From contig MU623340.1 of assembly GCA_025201765.1 (NCBI GenBank), forward strand, positions 496,001 through 560,000: a stretch of DNA of 64,000 bases. The letters are read 5' to 3'. Position numbers and translations under genes: made by a program. Positions within the stretch are counted from its first letter, which is position 1; each line of letters opens with the position of its first letter. The notes under the pieces were generated by a model. The model was given only the letters and a program-made list of their open reading frames with translations. It was not told the DNA's origin and made no database searches. This document shows positions 22,229-35,400 of this stretch, in pieces. The DNA is from Daldinia sp. FL1419. Taxonomy: Eukaryota > Ascomycota > Sordariomycetes > Xylariales > Hypoxylaceae.

Positions 22229-23631
22229 CTATGGACCTTGGTTCGAGGCCGTATTTATATTCCCCGACTTCTTTTTTATCAACCACGCCGCGAAGAGGAC
22301 TATCGAACCTCCCATAAAAATTGTTAACCCTACCCAGATCTGCGCCCATATGTATTTACTTCCACTGGCATCAATGATGGCACCCATAGTGGGAGGTCCG
22401 GCCAGCGTAGCAACGCCGCAAATGCCAAACGTCATCCCTATCCACGTTCCCATCTTGCTTGGGTCCGTAATAAATCTGCTGATGGCACTCGAAAAGATAC
22501 CCTGGGCAGCCCCATTTACAAATCCCATAGCCACAGAAAAGGCATACATACCTCCCCGTGTATGTACACCGATCCAGCAAAATGCCATGATTCCCAAAGT
22601 CACACAATTTAGGCCGTAAGTTTCAATCGAGGCGTCGTAACGGTCGGCGATCAAACCAAACAAGGGGCGCGCAGGTATAGCCACCGCGTTAGTTATGAGT
22701 ACGAAGTTGATAGATTCTAGGTCGCTAAGCCCAATGACCTGGCGGGCGAACGAATTGATCTAGCAAAGTATGATCAGCGCCTCAACCAAAGTTTAGAACC
22801 AAAACGACAGGGCCAGAAGCTTACATATATTAGCATTGTGAATAGACAAAAATATATCAGGAACGCGCCCCCGGTAAACGTAGCATAAGGTACGTTCTTG
22901 AAAGCCTTTATGTCGAGAAGGGGAGCAGGGGCTCTATGCAGTTTTCGTGGCTTCAAAAAGTAGAATCCAACGATGGCTAGGGCAATGCTTATGAACCCGC
23001 ATATCCTGACTGCCCACGGAAAGCCCACCTTGGGTGTCAGGAATTGGATGATGGCCGGGTATAGGATAGCACCACTGCTTGACCCGCATCCATTGAGGGA
23101 CATAGCAAGCGAACGCTTTTTCTTAAAATACGTCGCACTATTCGCAGTCGCCGGCATAAACATCAGCCCAGCGCCGATACCTTGGCAGATCCCCTGTGCA
23201 AGAATGATCTGCCAGTACGTGTTCGTTAAGCTAGTCATGAACATGGCGAATATGGATATTATAGCTCCAATAGCGTACAAGTGCCGCGGGTATCCTGCGT
23301 CTGATAGCCGCCCAGACACCATCCCGACGGCGAAGCATAAGAATATCTGCGACGAGCCTATCCAGGAGATTTGAGAAGCGGGAAGGTCCATTGTCTGCTT
23401 ATAATAAAGTTGGAAAACCGAGAAGCCCGTACCATAACCCCAGGACATTATGTTGGCTATATGGGCCGGTATAATTTGAGACCACGCAACCCATCCCCCA
23501 TCTGGAGGCTCGTCGTTAGATACGGCACCAGCAGGTTCCTCTGTGCCTCGCTCCTGCTCTCCTATGAGGACCGTGGTAGTATTCTTCGGTTCGAGCTGGG
23601 GCCCCGAGCTTTCTTCTCTGGAGGATAACAT
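22229..23631 (-). CDS. MFS transporter, monocarboxylate (MCT) type
   Basis: There are two exons (23631-22825, 22759-22229) with a 65-nt intron in phase 0, giving 445 aa. A polar N-terminus is followed by the MCT family signature PPDGGWVAW at the start of TM1, and then about twelve hydrophobic segments. Other motifs are GRLSDAGYPR between TM2 and TM3, SNGCGSSSG-like LNGCGSSSGAILYP in TM5, and RPLFGLIADRYD in the C-terminal half. The central loop is short (KPRKLHRAPAPLLD). Fungal members move monocarboxylates or other small organic solutes across the plasma membrane; the substrate cannot be told from sequence. The gene is the first of three metabolism-related genes before 36 kb. Confidence 0.9.
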
Positions 23632-24696
23632 TGTTATATCTTATAAACAAACACGTTTAAAAGCTATAAGGACAAGACTATTTCGAACCAAGAATCAGAA
23701 TCAAAAGATACTATTGCTATGAAGGCTCACAAGCAAAACCTTACGGCACATTTGGACAATATAAGCTCCCCATCGATATATGCAACTCGAACTCAATCCG
23801 TTACGGTCTTTCCAGGGCTCCGACATCGCTATTTCCATATATTTTCGTTCATGCAGTCTACATACATGAAGAAATGGCAACTCCACTACAAGGGCGTCCT
23901 CAGAGAGATATAGCACGCGAATTTGTGTGCGAGTATGTCCGATGGGTATAGGCGAACCAAGACTGCCGACGCTTTGCGGTCAACCATTTCGGGGACCGGA
24001 ACGGGAACGGAGCCCCGACGTCCCCCTTGGGCATCGATGAACCGGCTCCCCTCCTATCAGAAGACAGGCATTTCTTGATAATCAAGGTCGCAACGGACTA
24101 GTCGCATCAAGTGGAAAAGAAATATGTTAATAAACCTTGAATCCGATCGCGCTGTAGATTAATCACATCATTACTCATAGCACAAGATCCACGATGTAAG
24201 GAAGATGGGGCCGCAGCGTCGTCTCGGGCCGACGCAATGCTACGATCCCAGTCGATCTCGGAGAGGATTAATCATTCGTCCATATTATTTCCAGAGTTCG
24301 GTCTCTGCGAGTGATTCTCGGTGGAGTTATAATGTTATTGTACCTAAGATGTCTCCTGTGACGTTATCGTCGAATCAGCCGGTGTCGCTTGGTGTTAGTA
24401 TTTACATGACTAGGGGTTTAGGCTTCATCGTTTGTTTCTATGCGTCCTACTTACGGAGCCCATCTTGTAATATCTTGTAATATCTTTCTTGTAGTTACTG
24501 GGAATTCGATGGCAACAATGTCGCATTTTTGATAGGCTAATACCACAGACCGCCTTCTCCCGTTTAAGAAGTTCGAGGCCCCGCTTTTAGTCATCAAGCT
24601 CTGGAGGCTGGCCACTAGGGAGAACATGGTTAAACCTATTCGGCTTAGGGGTTAAACTACCTATATGTACACTAATAACGGAACAAATTGTTAACA
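23632..24696. other. Intergenic region between the MFS transporter and tRNA-Val
   Basis: About 1.07 kb with the MFS promoter at the left end. Short frames are present on both strands without domains. No repeat of note. Confidence 0.5.
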
Positions 24697-24786
24697 AGTC
24701 GCGTGGTCTAATGGTTATGATTTCTCGTTCACATTGATGTGTTCAAAGTCCCGAGAAGGTTCCGTGTTCGATCCACGGCGTGACTA
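24697..24786 (+). tRNA. tRNA-Val (anticodon CAC) with a 17-nt intron
   Basis: A full cloverleaf can be drawn. The acceptor stem is AGTCGCG with CGTGACT (one G-U). There is a short D arm with GG in the loop. The anticodon stem is TCTCG with CGAGA, the variable loop has 5 nt, and the T arm is CCGTG-TTCGATC-CACGG. The mature anticodon loop reads TTCACAC, which gives anticodon CAC (24730-24732). A 17-nt intron (24734-24750) sits one base 3' of the anticodon, the standard eukaryotic position, and its GTG (24739-24741) can pair with the anticodon. The internal A and B boxes are intact (GGTTCGATCC-like in the T arm is GTGTTCGATCC). A T5 run at 24789-24793 can end Pol III transcription. Confidence 0.85.
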
Positions 24787-24788
24787 TA

Positions 24789-24793
24789 TTTTT
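24789..24793 (+). terminator. RNA polymerase III T-run terminator of tRNA-Val
   Basis: Five T residues start three bases after the discriminator base of the tRNA gene, the usual Pol III stop signal. Confidence 0.7.
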
Positions 24794-25780
24794 GCTACTT
24801 TACGTACGCTACGATTCAATTCTTTTTTCTTTTTTTAAGATCTTCCCTGCTTTTTTTCCCCCCTCTATTTTCTCAAACGGAGTCCGGTTAGTTAAGGCTA
24901 CGTAGGCTGCGATCGCTCAGAAGCCGGTTGGTTAATTCCGAGGAATCTGATGTTTCTAATCCTCCCCTTCGGTTAACAGCAGCGAAAAAGGGGTCGTGGA
25001 GTAAAAGTGAGACCTGGATGCAAGAGGCCGTTGTCAGCAATAGATGGCAAATTGTCCGACAATGTGACTCGTTCGCTCTGGATTGTATACGCTGCCCGGT
25101 AGATATCTAGGCGGCGCCCAGGCGTAGTTAATGCTAAGCTAGGTTATGTATAATCTATGCGTGGGCTTTTCCCTCTCCGAAAAGGGGTGGCGCAGCCAGC
25201 CTCAGTGTCGTCGAAAATGCCAACGCCCGCTGTCTGTTATGTATGTATGGCCAGTCCGTCGAATACGAAATGGGCGCTGACAGAAATGGCCCGGCGTCTG
25301 TATAATCTCCGCGGTCGAGAGGCTTGATAGCAGCGTGCATGGTCCCTTCGCAATCCCAGTCACGCCATTCCGTGGGTAGAGTTTCGGCTTGCGGCAGGGC
25401 GTGGGCGCGTACAGTATGTCCCGTTGTATACCATACACAAGTGGCAGTATGCATGGCACCCATAGCAGACCTATGCGGGCGTGTGTGGTATGGCAACGCG
25501 GGAAGTGCCCAGGGTACGGGTACGTCATCGCATGAAAATACTGATAGATCATTACTGAATCTAGAAAGTGACAGAGCGATATCTCGAGCCGAAAAAATAA
25601 AAATAATGACAGGTAACTTTTTCGCTTGATATCCCGTATCCATGGCCCCGGTGCAGTCGGGGCTCGGAAAAGCCAACAGATTCCCTAGGGGCGGGAAAAG
25701 CCTCGCATCGCATTTGCGCGGTTCCCCTAGGAGGTATGGATGTGAACCCCGGGGGCATGATGTAGGGCTGCTGCTAGCTG

Positions 25781-25783
<3 letters not shown>

Positions 25784-25815
<32 letters not shown>
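25784..25815 (+). repeat. (CTG)n trinucleotide microsatellite
   Basis: About ten uninterrupted CTG units plus a partial one, with a shorter CTGCTG just upstream. The context appears non-coding. Confidence 0.95.
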
Positions 25816-25988
25816 ACGCTGGACGACCTGACATCTTGGCTGGCGTGCCGCGATCGTTCCACATATCTAGTAGCACACTACACATCCGGCCTATGTGTGA
25901 TCTCGAACCCTGCAGCCAGCGTGCTTCGAGGGGCCGGCATACCTACCTAGCTACCGAAGCTGCCCAACCGACAAACCAACTGACCAGC

Positions 25989-26000
25989 CTACCTAGGTAG
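25989..26000. repeat. CTACCTAGGTAG palindrome
   Basis: A perfect 12-bp inverted repeat without spacer, one of several CCTAGG-centred palindromes in intergenic DNA of this window. Confidence 0.8.
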
Positions 26001-27497
26001 ATATTTACTTTACTTCCTTGCTTGCCTTCCTAGGTGCCTAACCTATCACGTCACCGCCATCCTCCCTCGGTGGCTTCCAGCTCGCATTCGCCTAGGCTTT
26101 CCTCGGCAAATCCAAGACAAATACGAGCGAATGGGCGGGCGGGCGTAATGAGCTTACTCGGCCGGTTTGGGGAAGCCTGCATGTAGCCGGCGACAGCTAG
26201 GCTTGGCAGCTAATAGTGTTGCTGCGCTGTGTGTGTTTTGGGCATCGAACTATCGGGTCAATTGCCTACCTAAGGCAGGTATGTTCTTCCCGTAGTGGGT
26301 ATTTAGGTAGGCATGGGAGATTAGATCGTCCGACTTTGATGCAAGCGAGCTAAAGGACTTGTCTGCCGTATGTGATTTGCCGGGGTACGATGACGGCAGG
26401 AGGCTCACTTTGAGAACAGGGTGCTTGGTAGTCTACACGTGGATAGGTGGTATTCTTCCAATATATTGAGAGAATATCCGTTGCTGTTTACGCCCTCTAT
26501 GCTTATCTCCTATTGCAGTTGACCGGCCTCCTTTGACGAACTTGGCGATAATGCTATGATTCTCAGTCGTAATATGGGGAAACAGAGCAAGCCTCCAAGG
26601 TGCATAACGTATGGAGACCGGCGTGTCCGTCCCCGTGTGGATCGGTTTCCCAGATCTTCGTGCACTATTCGCGGGCTAGAATCTCTGGCGGTGAAACATC
26701 GCGATTAATCTTTCCCATCACGACTAACAAGGCTGCCCCATCACATAAGTGAGTTTACGCCGGTCCAGTACGCTCTTATCTCACATTCACTGTGTTAAAC
26801 CGGCGTGCCGGCGATCACATCACGTTAAAACAAGGTTTACGATCTCTTCGGTCCCGACTATAGAGAACAGGGTCACCACCATCGCTTATTAGGCTACTAG
26901 ATGCGATCTTACAAGTTCCCCCTCGTCCGGGGTTGGATCACGTGTAGAATTTGACGTTACATGCTTGGTGATCTTCTAGGCACATCCGCTCATCTATATC
27001 ATAATGCGATTCTTTAGTTTAGGTACTTAATGTGATCATGTAGGTCACTTATATTGTAGTGTGTAAGTAGGCTCTTTTTTTCCCGCGTGGTGTGAAGAGT
27101 TTACACGGTTGGGAACCGTTCCTTTAACATACAGATTTTCATATAAGTCGTAACAAAGATACAATAATCGGCCTAGAAACTTCCCATATGAACCAGAAAA
27201 GACAGTAAGAGGATAGGTACTCTCTAGGAGGTGTCCTTCCAAGAAGCTAGCATACATGAATGTTGCCATTTTCAATAGCTACTATAACTTTTCAGTATCA
27301 CATCGGGAACGATATCTCTCCGCTGCTGAATTTATATAATACCAGGCAGATATGCTTGTTATGCTACGCTAACTACGACTAATGCCACGACGCCCGCTAT
27401 GATGAAAAGGGTACTATAACCGCCGCTACTGCTGTGTGACCACATTAGATCCTTCGTAAACCATCAATAAGCAAGCTCCCGCTTAGGCAACATTATG

Positions 27498-29304
27498 TCA
27501 GGCATCCAATAAAGTTTCGTCTCTCTCCCAATTCTCCCACGTCGGCTTATCGTAACCATTCGGTCGTGTCGGCCTCACGTGGCCGATCTTGATCCCGCTC
27601 ACTGCGAGTGGTTCTTTCGGCCACGCTACTATGCCGCCAAACCCCTCGCTATAGGTGCTCTGCATTATATGGCTAGCAAAGAGCGTCGGATGTAAAGTCT
27701 TGACACTGGCAAGAGCTCGCCGACTAATCTCGTCCACGGAGTCATTGTGGCGTAGTTCGAAGAACTGGGGGTCGTGCTCTCGACGTAGCTGAGTCTGGAC
27801 TTCGGTCGGATACGCGCCGAGGGATAGAAGAAAGATGTCATACTGTGATAAACTGGTTCGACAAACCCAGCTACCACCTTGCGTAGCCCTACGGTAGATG
27901 CCCGAGAGCGCGGCAACAGTGCCGACACATCCTGTGCCATAGTCGGACATAGGAAAGGGTGGGATGACCGGCTCGTTAAGGCCCATGAATCTACCTTGTT
28001 CCCATGCCACGCCCGTGACGCAGTCGGCGATCTGCTGCCAGCCCGGACGACCAGCCCATTCGGCGCCTATTTCAACACCGCCAAAGCAGTCCTCTGCCAC
28101 ATAGACGATACCCCTGCCGCGTTGAGCCGCCTTCGCTGCAAGATCCTCGGGACGATAACCGAGCCTCGCAATAACACCGGGTCGGTACCCATCGATGATC
28201 ACATCGGCTGTCTCAAGAAGGGATTCGAAAATCTCGGCATCAGCTGCGTTTTTGAGATGTAAGGATGTCGTGTGTTTCCCGGTATTAACATCCAATTGGA
28301 AGAATGGGACGTCTGGTAACTGCGGCGATGTAACCTTTAAGACAGATGCGCCATGCGCTGCTAGGGATCGACCAATGGTTGGTCCTGCAATCACCCGACA
28401 CAGTTCGATAACGCGAAGTCCCTGCAGACATTGACTTGGCCCATGAATTGATTGTTCTGCAAATGGAACAGGTGGCGTATCGATGTTCAAAGGCTTTACA
28501 GTAAACAACGGAAGAGATGCTATCGATTGGCCGTGGCTGCTCTCCTGAAACTTTTCATTGGTGAGAACGGGGACGCCCGCCTGGCCGTATTCTCGGTTGA
28601 GCCTTTCCAATTCAGCCCCGGAAAACTTCCTCACTGCTCCCTCAACAGTGCTAATACAATCACGGTAACCAGTTAGGCTGGGAATAAAAGCAGGAAGGCC
28701 AATCATCTTTAGAGTTTTGGTGGCCTCCAATGACCCATGGATGTGATAGTATTCGCCATGGTCCCTTGTTTCGTATAAGCCCGCTGATAGGCGGCGATAT
28801 AGATTCGATTGAGCTTGGTTTAGGTCGGTGTCTTCATCTCATAGTTAGTTCCATTTCTTATATGATATACCTAGTAGGGATTATGTGAGACGAACCCGGG
28901 ATTCGTTCCTTGGCTTTAGGGTTGCACTTATCCAAACCATCGATATTGGTTAGATATGTAGACATTAAAAAGGACGTCACACGTTCCAGGGTGACGCCAA
29001 TCACTCGCTCGCGTTTGGCTCCCCGGATATCTGCAATAGCGGCTGCAGCGCATCCTTCTAATGCTTTAAGTGCTGCCACCGCTTCCTGTTCGCGCAAGGG
29101 GCACGGAAAGCATGCCGTATCCCCGGTGCGAGAATATCTCAGGAAGTTGATATTCTCAGCGTAGCGTAGGAACCCCCTTGGAAGTTCCGTTTTGACGGAC
29201 TTCAAGAGATGGTTAAAGGCGTCCTTTGCGCCTTCACTTACCGAATGGGATCCGGATCTCTCCCGGCTGGCGGGTGGCACCATTTTTGGCTGTCCGACGG
29301 TCAT
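27498..29304 (-). CDS. CoA-transferase family III (CaiB/BaiF) protein
   Basis: There are two exons (29304-28896, 28837-27498) with a 58-nt intron (GTTCGT donor, ACTAAC just before the acceptor) in phase 1, giving 582 aa. The start is the first ATG of the frame (MTVGQPK). The C-terminal part shows the family III fold markers GLRVIELCRVIAGPTIGRSLAAHGASVLKV, LDVNTGKHTTSLHLKN, ADVIIDGYRPGVIARLGY and FPMSDYGTGCVGTVAALSGI. The Asp of SDYGTG (about residue 435) aligns with the catalytic Asp of formyl-CoA transferase. The N-terminal 170 residues are a family-typical extension of fungal members. Such enzymes transfer CoA between carboxylic acids or racemise 2-methylacyl-CoAs; the substrate is not readable. 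Confidence 0.9.
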
Positions 29305-32300
29305 GATAGAAGTAGCCAGGTGGGATATAAGATAAAAGTGCGCCCGTACTGATGATGGAAAAGGAAACTCCCAAGAGAGCACGCCACATCGTTATTTAAG
29401 TAGGAAATTTTTAACAGATATAATTCACAATACCATCACTTAAATTACAGAGCATATTGTGGCTCATTAGATCTGGGGCCACTCACCATAACACGCCATT
29501 GGCAAGATCGTGACTCGGATTGATATAAGCAAGGGAACCCCTTTTAGCTTGGGGATAGGGTGGTTCACGAAACCGTCCCATCTAGCCCATGCCAGCGACT
29601 CTTCTGGCTAGAACGTACATGTCGATATTGACGAGTAGAAGAAGTCTAGAAACGTGCCACGGACACGATGACACGGTGACATATCCAATACCCTCGAAGC
29701 TAGACATTGGACGGACCGTCTAACCACGGACTGAACTGGGGATATCCAAGTTTATCCACAGGTTAACTCGGGCAGTACACCCGAAAATGCGGGAATTGTG
29801 AATGTAAACCGGTAGAATTCAACCCATTAGGACGGATACATAAGCATGACCTCCAGTGAATGCTGAGGTTTAAGTGAATCTAGTGGAGCGTTAGTTTCCA
29901 AATCGAGAGAATGACAGGAGGTATTGAGTAGGTAGGTAGGTAGGTAGATAGGTAAGTAGCAGTATCTAACGTCTCTGCAGAAGCAAATTAAACGTCCAGA
30001 AAAGAAAACCCCGACTTATCTTTAAAACGCCAAAAGGGGACGGACAATATTGCCGGCATTTGAAATTGGCCTTATAGATTAAAAGGAGCCAAGGGATCAT
30101 TTCGAGTACAGGTCGATTTACGCTGTCCACGATGGCAGCACGAACCACGAGTGGTGATTTGCGAGATGAAAACGAGTCTCAGTTGAAAGGGTTACATGCA
30201 GATTGAGAGTACTAAGTGAAGTAGTAAGTAACTAGCTAAATTAAAATCTCTTGGAGGCGGTTTAAAATCATATGCAAAGACGATAAAAAAGGTGAAATGT
30301 AGAATGTTAGACATATATCAGGGGAAGTTATTGACGAATCAGCCGCGGGACATTTAATGCGAGGGTTAGGGTGTTGAAAGGTGCATCATCCGAAAAGAAA
30401 AAAGAATTTTGGAGAGAGAAATGGAGAGATGCGAGCCATTTAATCTAGACCATCTGTTTTCGAATTATGATATCTAACGGCCTTCTACTGGTGTTTCCGT
30501 GGTACGTTCAAAGTTTAAGATGACTATGCTGACAACTTGTCTTAGTTGGTTCTGTAAGATTTGAACGGCGATGCATACATATAATCGACGAAGAAAATGT
30601 TGAAGACGTCTTGGTTTTGGGTGTTTTGGGGTCTTGGGTCTTGGGTCTTGGCCTCTAACCCAGGGAAGTTTTTATTTTTAGTTCTTTAGGTACCTGACAG
30701 ATACATTTTTAGGTACCTACATTTTAGGAGCCGCAATGGATCACTTGCCCAAACAGTGAGACTCCAGCCATTACCTTGTACATCTGATTGGACGGAGTAC
30801 AAGGCGGTACTTATCATCCTGCGGCACTAACCATATAGCTACCCCTGCTCATCAAGTAGTTATCAAGTATCCCCACAGTATGTTTAACATGATGAATCCA
30901 GGTAACTACCAGGTATCTACCCCGGATGTTCTAGTTGTCTAGGTGCATTACCCGACAACTTTAACTGCTGAGAAGCGACTTCTAGTTTTAATCTTGACCT
31001 AACGACAGGTGAATAACGTCTCTGTATTTGCGGAGTACGGAGTATTACGTACCTCCTACCTTACCTACCTACCTATGTACCCGTGGACCTTCTCCCACGT
31101 GGGAACTGGAAGCGTAAACCGCCGAGATTCTCGATGTTCTGTTCCGACCATTTCATTATTCCAACGATTTGGACAACGTTCGTCAATATGAACCACCCCT
31201 ACCACTACCACAATGTCCCCTGTGATTTTATGTCCTTGTTAAATCTCATCACTCTTATATCATAAAGAATATATGCGACTTAACTAAATGTGGGAACCAA
31301 GATCCAATAGTTGATGGCGGTACCGAGACATCTTGCATCTGCCCTCTTCGCCCCATGGGTACGGAGTTGACCAGTCATTTTTTTAATATCACCCTCAATA
31401 CTCAATCTTCAAATGATTAAAAAAAAGGGGAGGGAGAACCCAGCTTCTTACCTCGGTGATCTTCGCAGGGTTTCATATAAGATTTTAGCTTTCTATCAGG
31501 AAAAATAAGTCCGCACTCCTAATGTCTTTTCAAGCTCATCATTACGTCCAAGAAAGTCCACGTCGAAAGAAGAAATAAATAATCCGCTATCTTCCCGTAT
31601 TTAAGGCGGCGTTAGAACGCCACCTAAATGCTAACGGAGTCTCACTTGATTGATCTACAGCCCAGCTGCCCAATCACGGTGCTATTCCTCCCCAGCCCTG
31701 CCACGATTTTTATCATTGCAATCATGGCCAGAACAAGCCAAAGGCGGCCGACGCCGCCCTATTGTCCGGCTCAGGAGGAAGAAGCCAAGCCGGCCAGTTG
31801 GAGTGCATAGCTTTACGTTGGCTCCTCTCGAAGGAAAAAAAAAAAAAACCCTGGGAGGCCGGCTCTTGCGTTTCTCATTCATTAAATCTCTTCATGGTAG
31901 CTCTGCTCTTTTCATGTCAATCTCCCGCTTCCGACACGTTCCGTTGGTATCCAAGGTTCTTCATCTTTCTCGATTTAATTCCTCAGTTACTTTCTGTTGT
32001 GGCAGATCACTATAGCTCTCTAGTGAGCTGCTAGGTACGGTTTGTATACGTATACCCAGCTGTGTCCTTCTCCACTTAGCTTGCCATTCACACGTCTCGA
32101 GCAACCTTGGCGGATGTTCTTAGTTGTCTACAACCTATGCGGGTCGACCTCCATACTCTACCGGATAGACGAGTAATCATTTGCTCGTATCATTTCACGA
32201 TCTTAGGCCTGAGCCCCGTTTACTTCCCGATAAGGCTGAACCTAGGAATTTGTCCGTACCCGAGACCAACGTTCTTATTCCCGTAAGACCGGCGCCGCCC

Positions 32301-32416
32301 CCGAACTCATCGTTCATTATTTTCTGCTCCTCTCCTTCGTCCGGCTTGTATTTTGTCACCTTGTGGCGGAGCATCGGATGGCGGATGTGACCTGATCCTT
32401 TGTGGCTAAAACCATC
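29305..32416. other. Long divergent intergenic region between the CoA-transferase and the Zn2Cys6 gene
   Basis: About 3.1 kb between two divergently transcribed genes. It holds a TAGG repeat (29929-29954), a tandem GGTCTTG block (about 30620-30650), TAGGTACCT motifs (30687-30722) and, near the regulator, a pyrimidine-rich leader. A short upstream frame (ATGGCCAGA at about 31724, 28 codons) could be a uORF if the leader is that long. No protein gene is supported. Confidence 0.5.
29929..29954. repeat. (TAGG)n tetranucleotide repeat
   Basis: Five to six TAGG units, slightly degenerate at the end, in non-coding DNA. Confidence 0.85.
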
Positions 32417-35400
32417 ATGACACGACCTAAGGTTGACCCTGACAAGAGGCAACGTACTGCTCAAGCATGCGACTCTTGTAAGCGCAGAAAACAAAAGGTC
32501 AGCCATTTCGATTCCTTCTTCATTCTCATACCCACCGTCATGTCTCTCTTCTCACTTGCATCTCATCACACTACACCCATATGTGAGATTATCAAGCTTC
32601 CAATAGCGGACCTGCGGAACCAGTAAGATGATGTGTTATATCGGGAAAACTTGTCTTGTAGTTTCTTCTACTTGAATAGTGTACAACATAAGCGACGGCG
32701 ACGCGTGCTATGTTACTGTCTTCGGATGGCTTCCTAGGTCCCACAATGGCTGGTGTAATTGTGTAGCCATTCGTGGTTGGGATGCTTCGAGACTATCGTA
32801 CGATTCCAATGGGAGTTGAGGCCTGTGGTCGTTATACTTGCTAATATGGATATTGTCGTAGTGCAACGGATTAAAACCGTGCAGTACGTGTGATAAACGG
32901 AAGCTTGAGTGTCTGTACACGCCGACAAGCCTGGAAACCGGATCGCAAGAGCCCCTTGGATCCCCGTCTAAACGTCGACGTATCGACCAGTCACCGAGGG
33001 CGTTGAAGTTAGAATCCGGTCAGACAATCGCGACGCATACTCCGTTTTTAGCGTCGTGGGATCAGTCTACTGACAGGTCGATGAGCCTAGCAGACATAGA
33101 ACCGTTTGACCCAAGCCAAAAGAAACTCATGGGGACGACGCGCCATTTACTTGTCAATAATGACCGTGAGTTCGATGCTCGCTCGCGGGTCAGCAACGTC
33201 AGTGGAGCTGCGGACGAGTTTAATATCCCGTTCATACCAAGGATGCTTCAAGATGGGTCGGGAAGACTACGTAAGTGAACTCGTGTAAAACTCCTCCGAA
33301 ACGAACCACCTCTCCCCTTTTATTTTGTTCCCCGGCGAACTGCATCAAGTTCTTTGCGCTTCGTATATAATTGTATCTCGCCAGGGATGATAACAAAAAG
33401 GGTAGGAAGATAGGGTGGACATTCTCCGACCAACGGCTCGGATCACGGCCTTGCCCCATTTCCAACGCCAGGAGCGTGAACTTACTAATGTGTGGCATAG
33501 AGTACTTCGGCGAGTCGGCAAGTCTTGCGTACTTGCAGCTAATTCGAATCATCGTTGGGAATGTTATCGATGACTCTTCATTTACCGAGGATCCCAAGAG
33601 ACATAACTTTGTAGAAAATATCATCCAACTACCAACAGGCACGAGACCATCTGGGGTTCTTCCGGACAGAAAGACAGCTGACATACTAGTCGAGTCGTTC
33701 TTTGTCAATGTATGTATATCGATCCTATAGCTACTCAGTTAAACTTAGCATATTACAGACATCGGGGCTCGTGGAGGTCTTCCACAAAACAGACTTCCTC
33801 CAAATGGTAGAAGAATGCTACAGCGATCCTCTAAGCGCCAGCTCACAAGATCTATGTCTGCTGAACCTGGTTTTCGCGGTTGGCCTGGTAATTACCCGTC
33901 CATTACAGGGAACTGACGAGGCAGCCATAATCCAAGGTTTACATTCCGAACCTGTCAATCGTGCCGAGCTATTTTTCCGAAATGCCAAGTATCATAGCCC
34001 GGAGTCGGGATTCGAGGATGCAGACTTCTGGTCAATCCAGGCCCTCGTTCTTATGTCTCTCTATACGTTGTCAATCTCCAGTAGGAATAGATCGCACGCC
34101 TACCACGGTAAGCAGCATATCAACTCTCTTATTTCTCAAACACGTGTCTGACTACCTCATCTTTACCCCCAATTTGTAATGCGAATCTGATTGTGGTAAG
34201 CAGGGATGGCAGTACGATCTGCCCAAGCATTAGGGCTACATAGAGAAGAAAACAACGGGGTGATCTTCACACCCCATCAAATTCGGCTTCGGAAAAACGT
34301 GTGGAAGACGCTTTACATCCTCGATCGTATACTTGCAGCTAGTCTCGGACGTCCCATGATGATTTCACTTAAAGATTGTTCTGAAAATGTGCTCGGATCT
34401 TCGACGGAGGCCACAGCTGATGAGAACCCGATATACCAAGGGGCGGACTTAGCGGCAGCGCTAGATGCTGCTGTGAAAAGTTGCCACTTGATCGGGTTGA
34501 CACTTGAGAAAGTATACGTTGAAATGAAGGCGTCGACTCTCGTTGCGCAGGAGATCGCAGATCGCATCGAGCGTTGGGAGCGGGATATACACCGAGATTT
34601 TCATTGCCAACGGCTTTTGGATGGCTCGGTCGACACGACGCAAGCAATAGCTTCTCTCCATATCAACCTCCTACATTGTCACTCAGTCCTACTCCTTACG
34701 AGGCCGTTCTTCCTCTACCTACTTAAAATGGGGTGCGATGACTTATCCAGAAGTCCTAAAAAGCCGCCTTATATTAGTTCAAGGCTAGATAAATTTGCCC
34801 AGGCCTGCGTCGAGGCTGCACAGCGAACGATAATACTTACACGGGCCGCGCTTGACGCCGAATACCTGCCTCAATGCAATCCTTTTGTAATGTTGGTTTC
34901 CCGTACTCCCTACAATAGAGGCAGTCCAAAATAGGGCATAAAACTAATATATACGTTCCAAACCAGATATTTTGTTTTCTCGGCCGCTCTCATTGTTTTA
35001 AGTAACGAGTTTGGCTCGCTGTACCATAACCCCGATGCGGACAACTCGGCTAGCAGCGCCTTGCTGATTCTCCAATACTGCAAGGAGATGGATGTCCAAG
35101 CTGAAAGGGTCTCAGATATCGTCGAGAAGTTCCACAAGACGAACATCGAAAGACCGGGGACATCTAAGAAGATAGTCCTACCCGGTCGTAAGATACCGAC
35201 CGTGCTCACCACCTTCCACAGCGAAAAAATGCCACCCTTCTTTCGCCATGTCAAGACTGAGCGACGGGAGTATTACATGAGTGACATAACGCCGACAAAG
35301 GAACGTCAAACGGTCGGACTGCCAGCAGCAGTTCCGGAGCAGAACATGCGTCCGATAATGACACCAATGCTCCAGCAACCAAGTCCAGAAGGAAGTGTGT

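Larger units (their letters stand above)
24787..27497. other. Long intergenic region, no supported gene
   Basis: About 2.7 kb. It contains a CTG repeat (25784-25815), several TACCTACC and TAGGTAGG motifs (25938-26000, 26266-26310) and GC-rich patches. A 235-codon minus-strand frame (25155-25862) exists mainly because the CTG repeat codes for poly-Ala; it has no domain and is not called. Confidence 0.5.

Noticed and set aside
25155..25862. 235-codon minus-strand frame with a poly-Ala stretch
   Set aside because: The frame owes part of its length to the CTG repeat, shows no domain or conserved composition, and overlaps equally long frames on the other strand.
33371..33500. Open frame continuing upstream of exon 3 of the Zn2Cys6 gene
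   Set aside because: It lies inside intron 2. Its use would need an acceptor whose phase does not match the GTAAGT donor at 33271, whereas the acceptor at 33500 gives RLQYFGESASLAY, as expected for the family.
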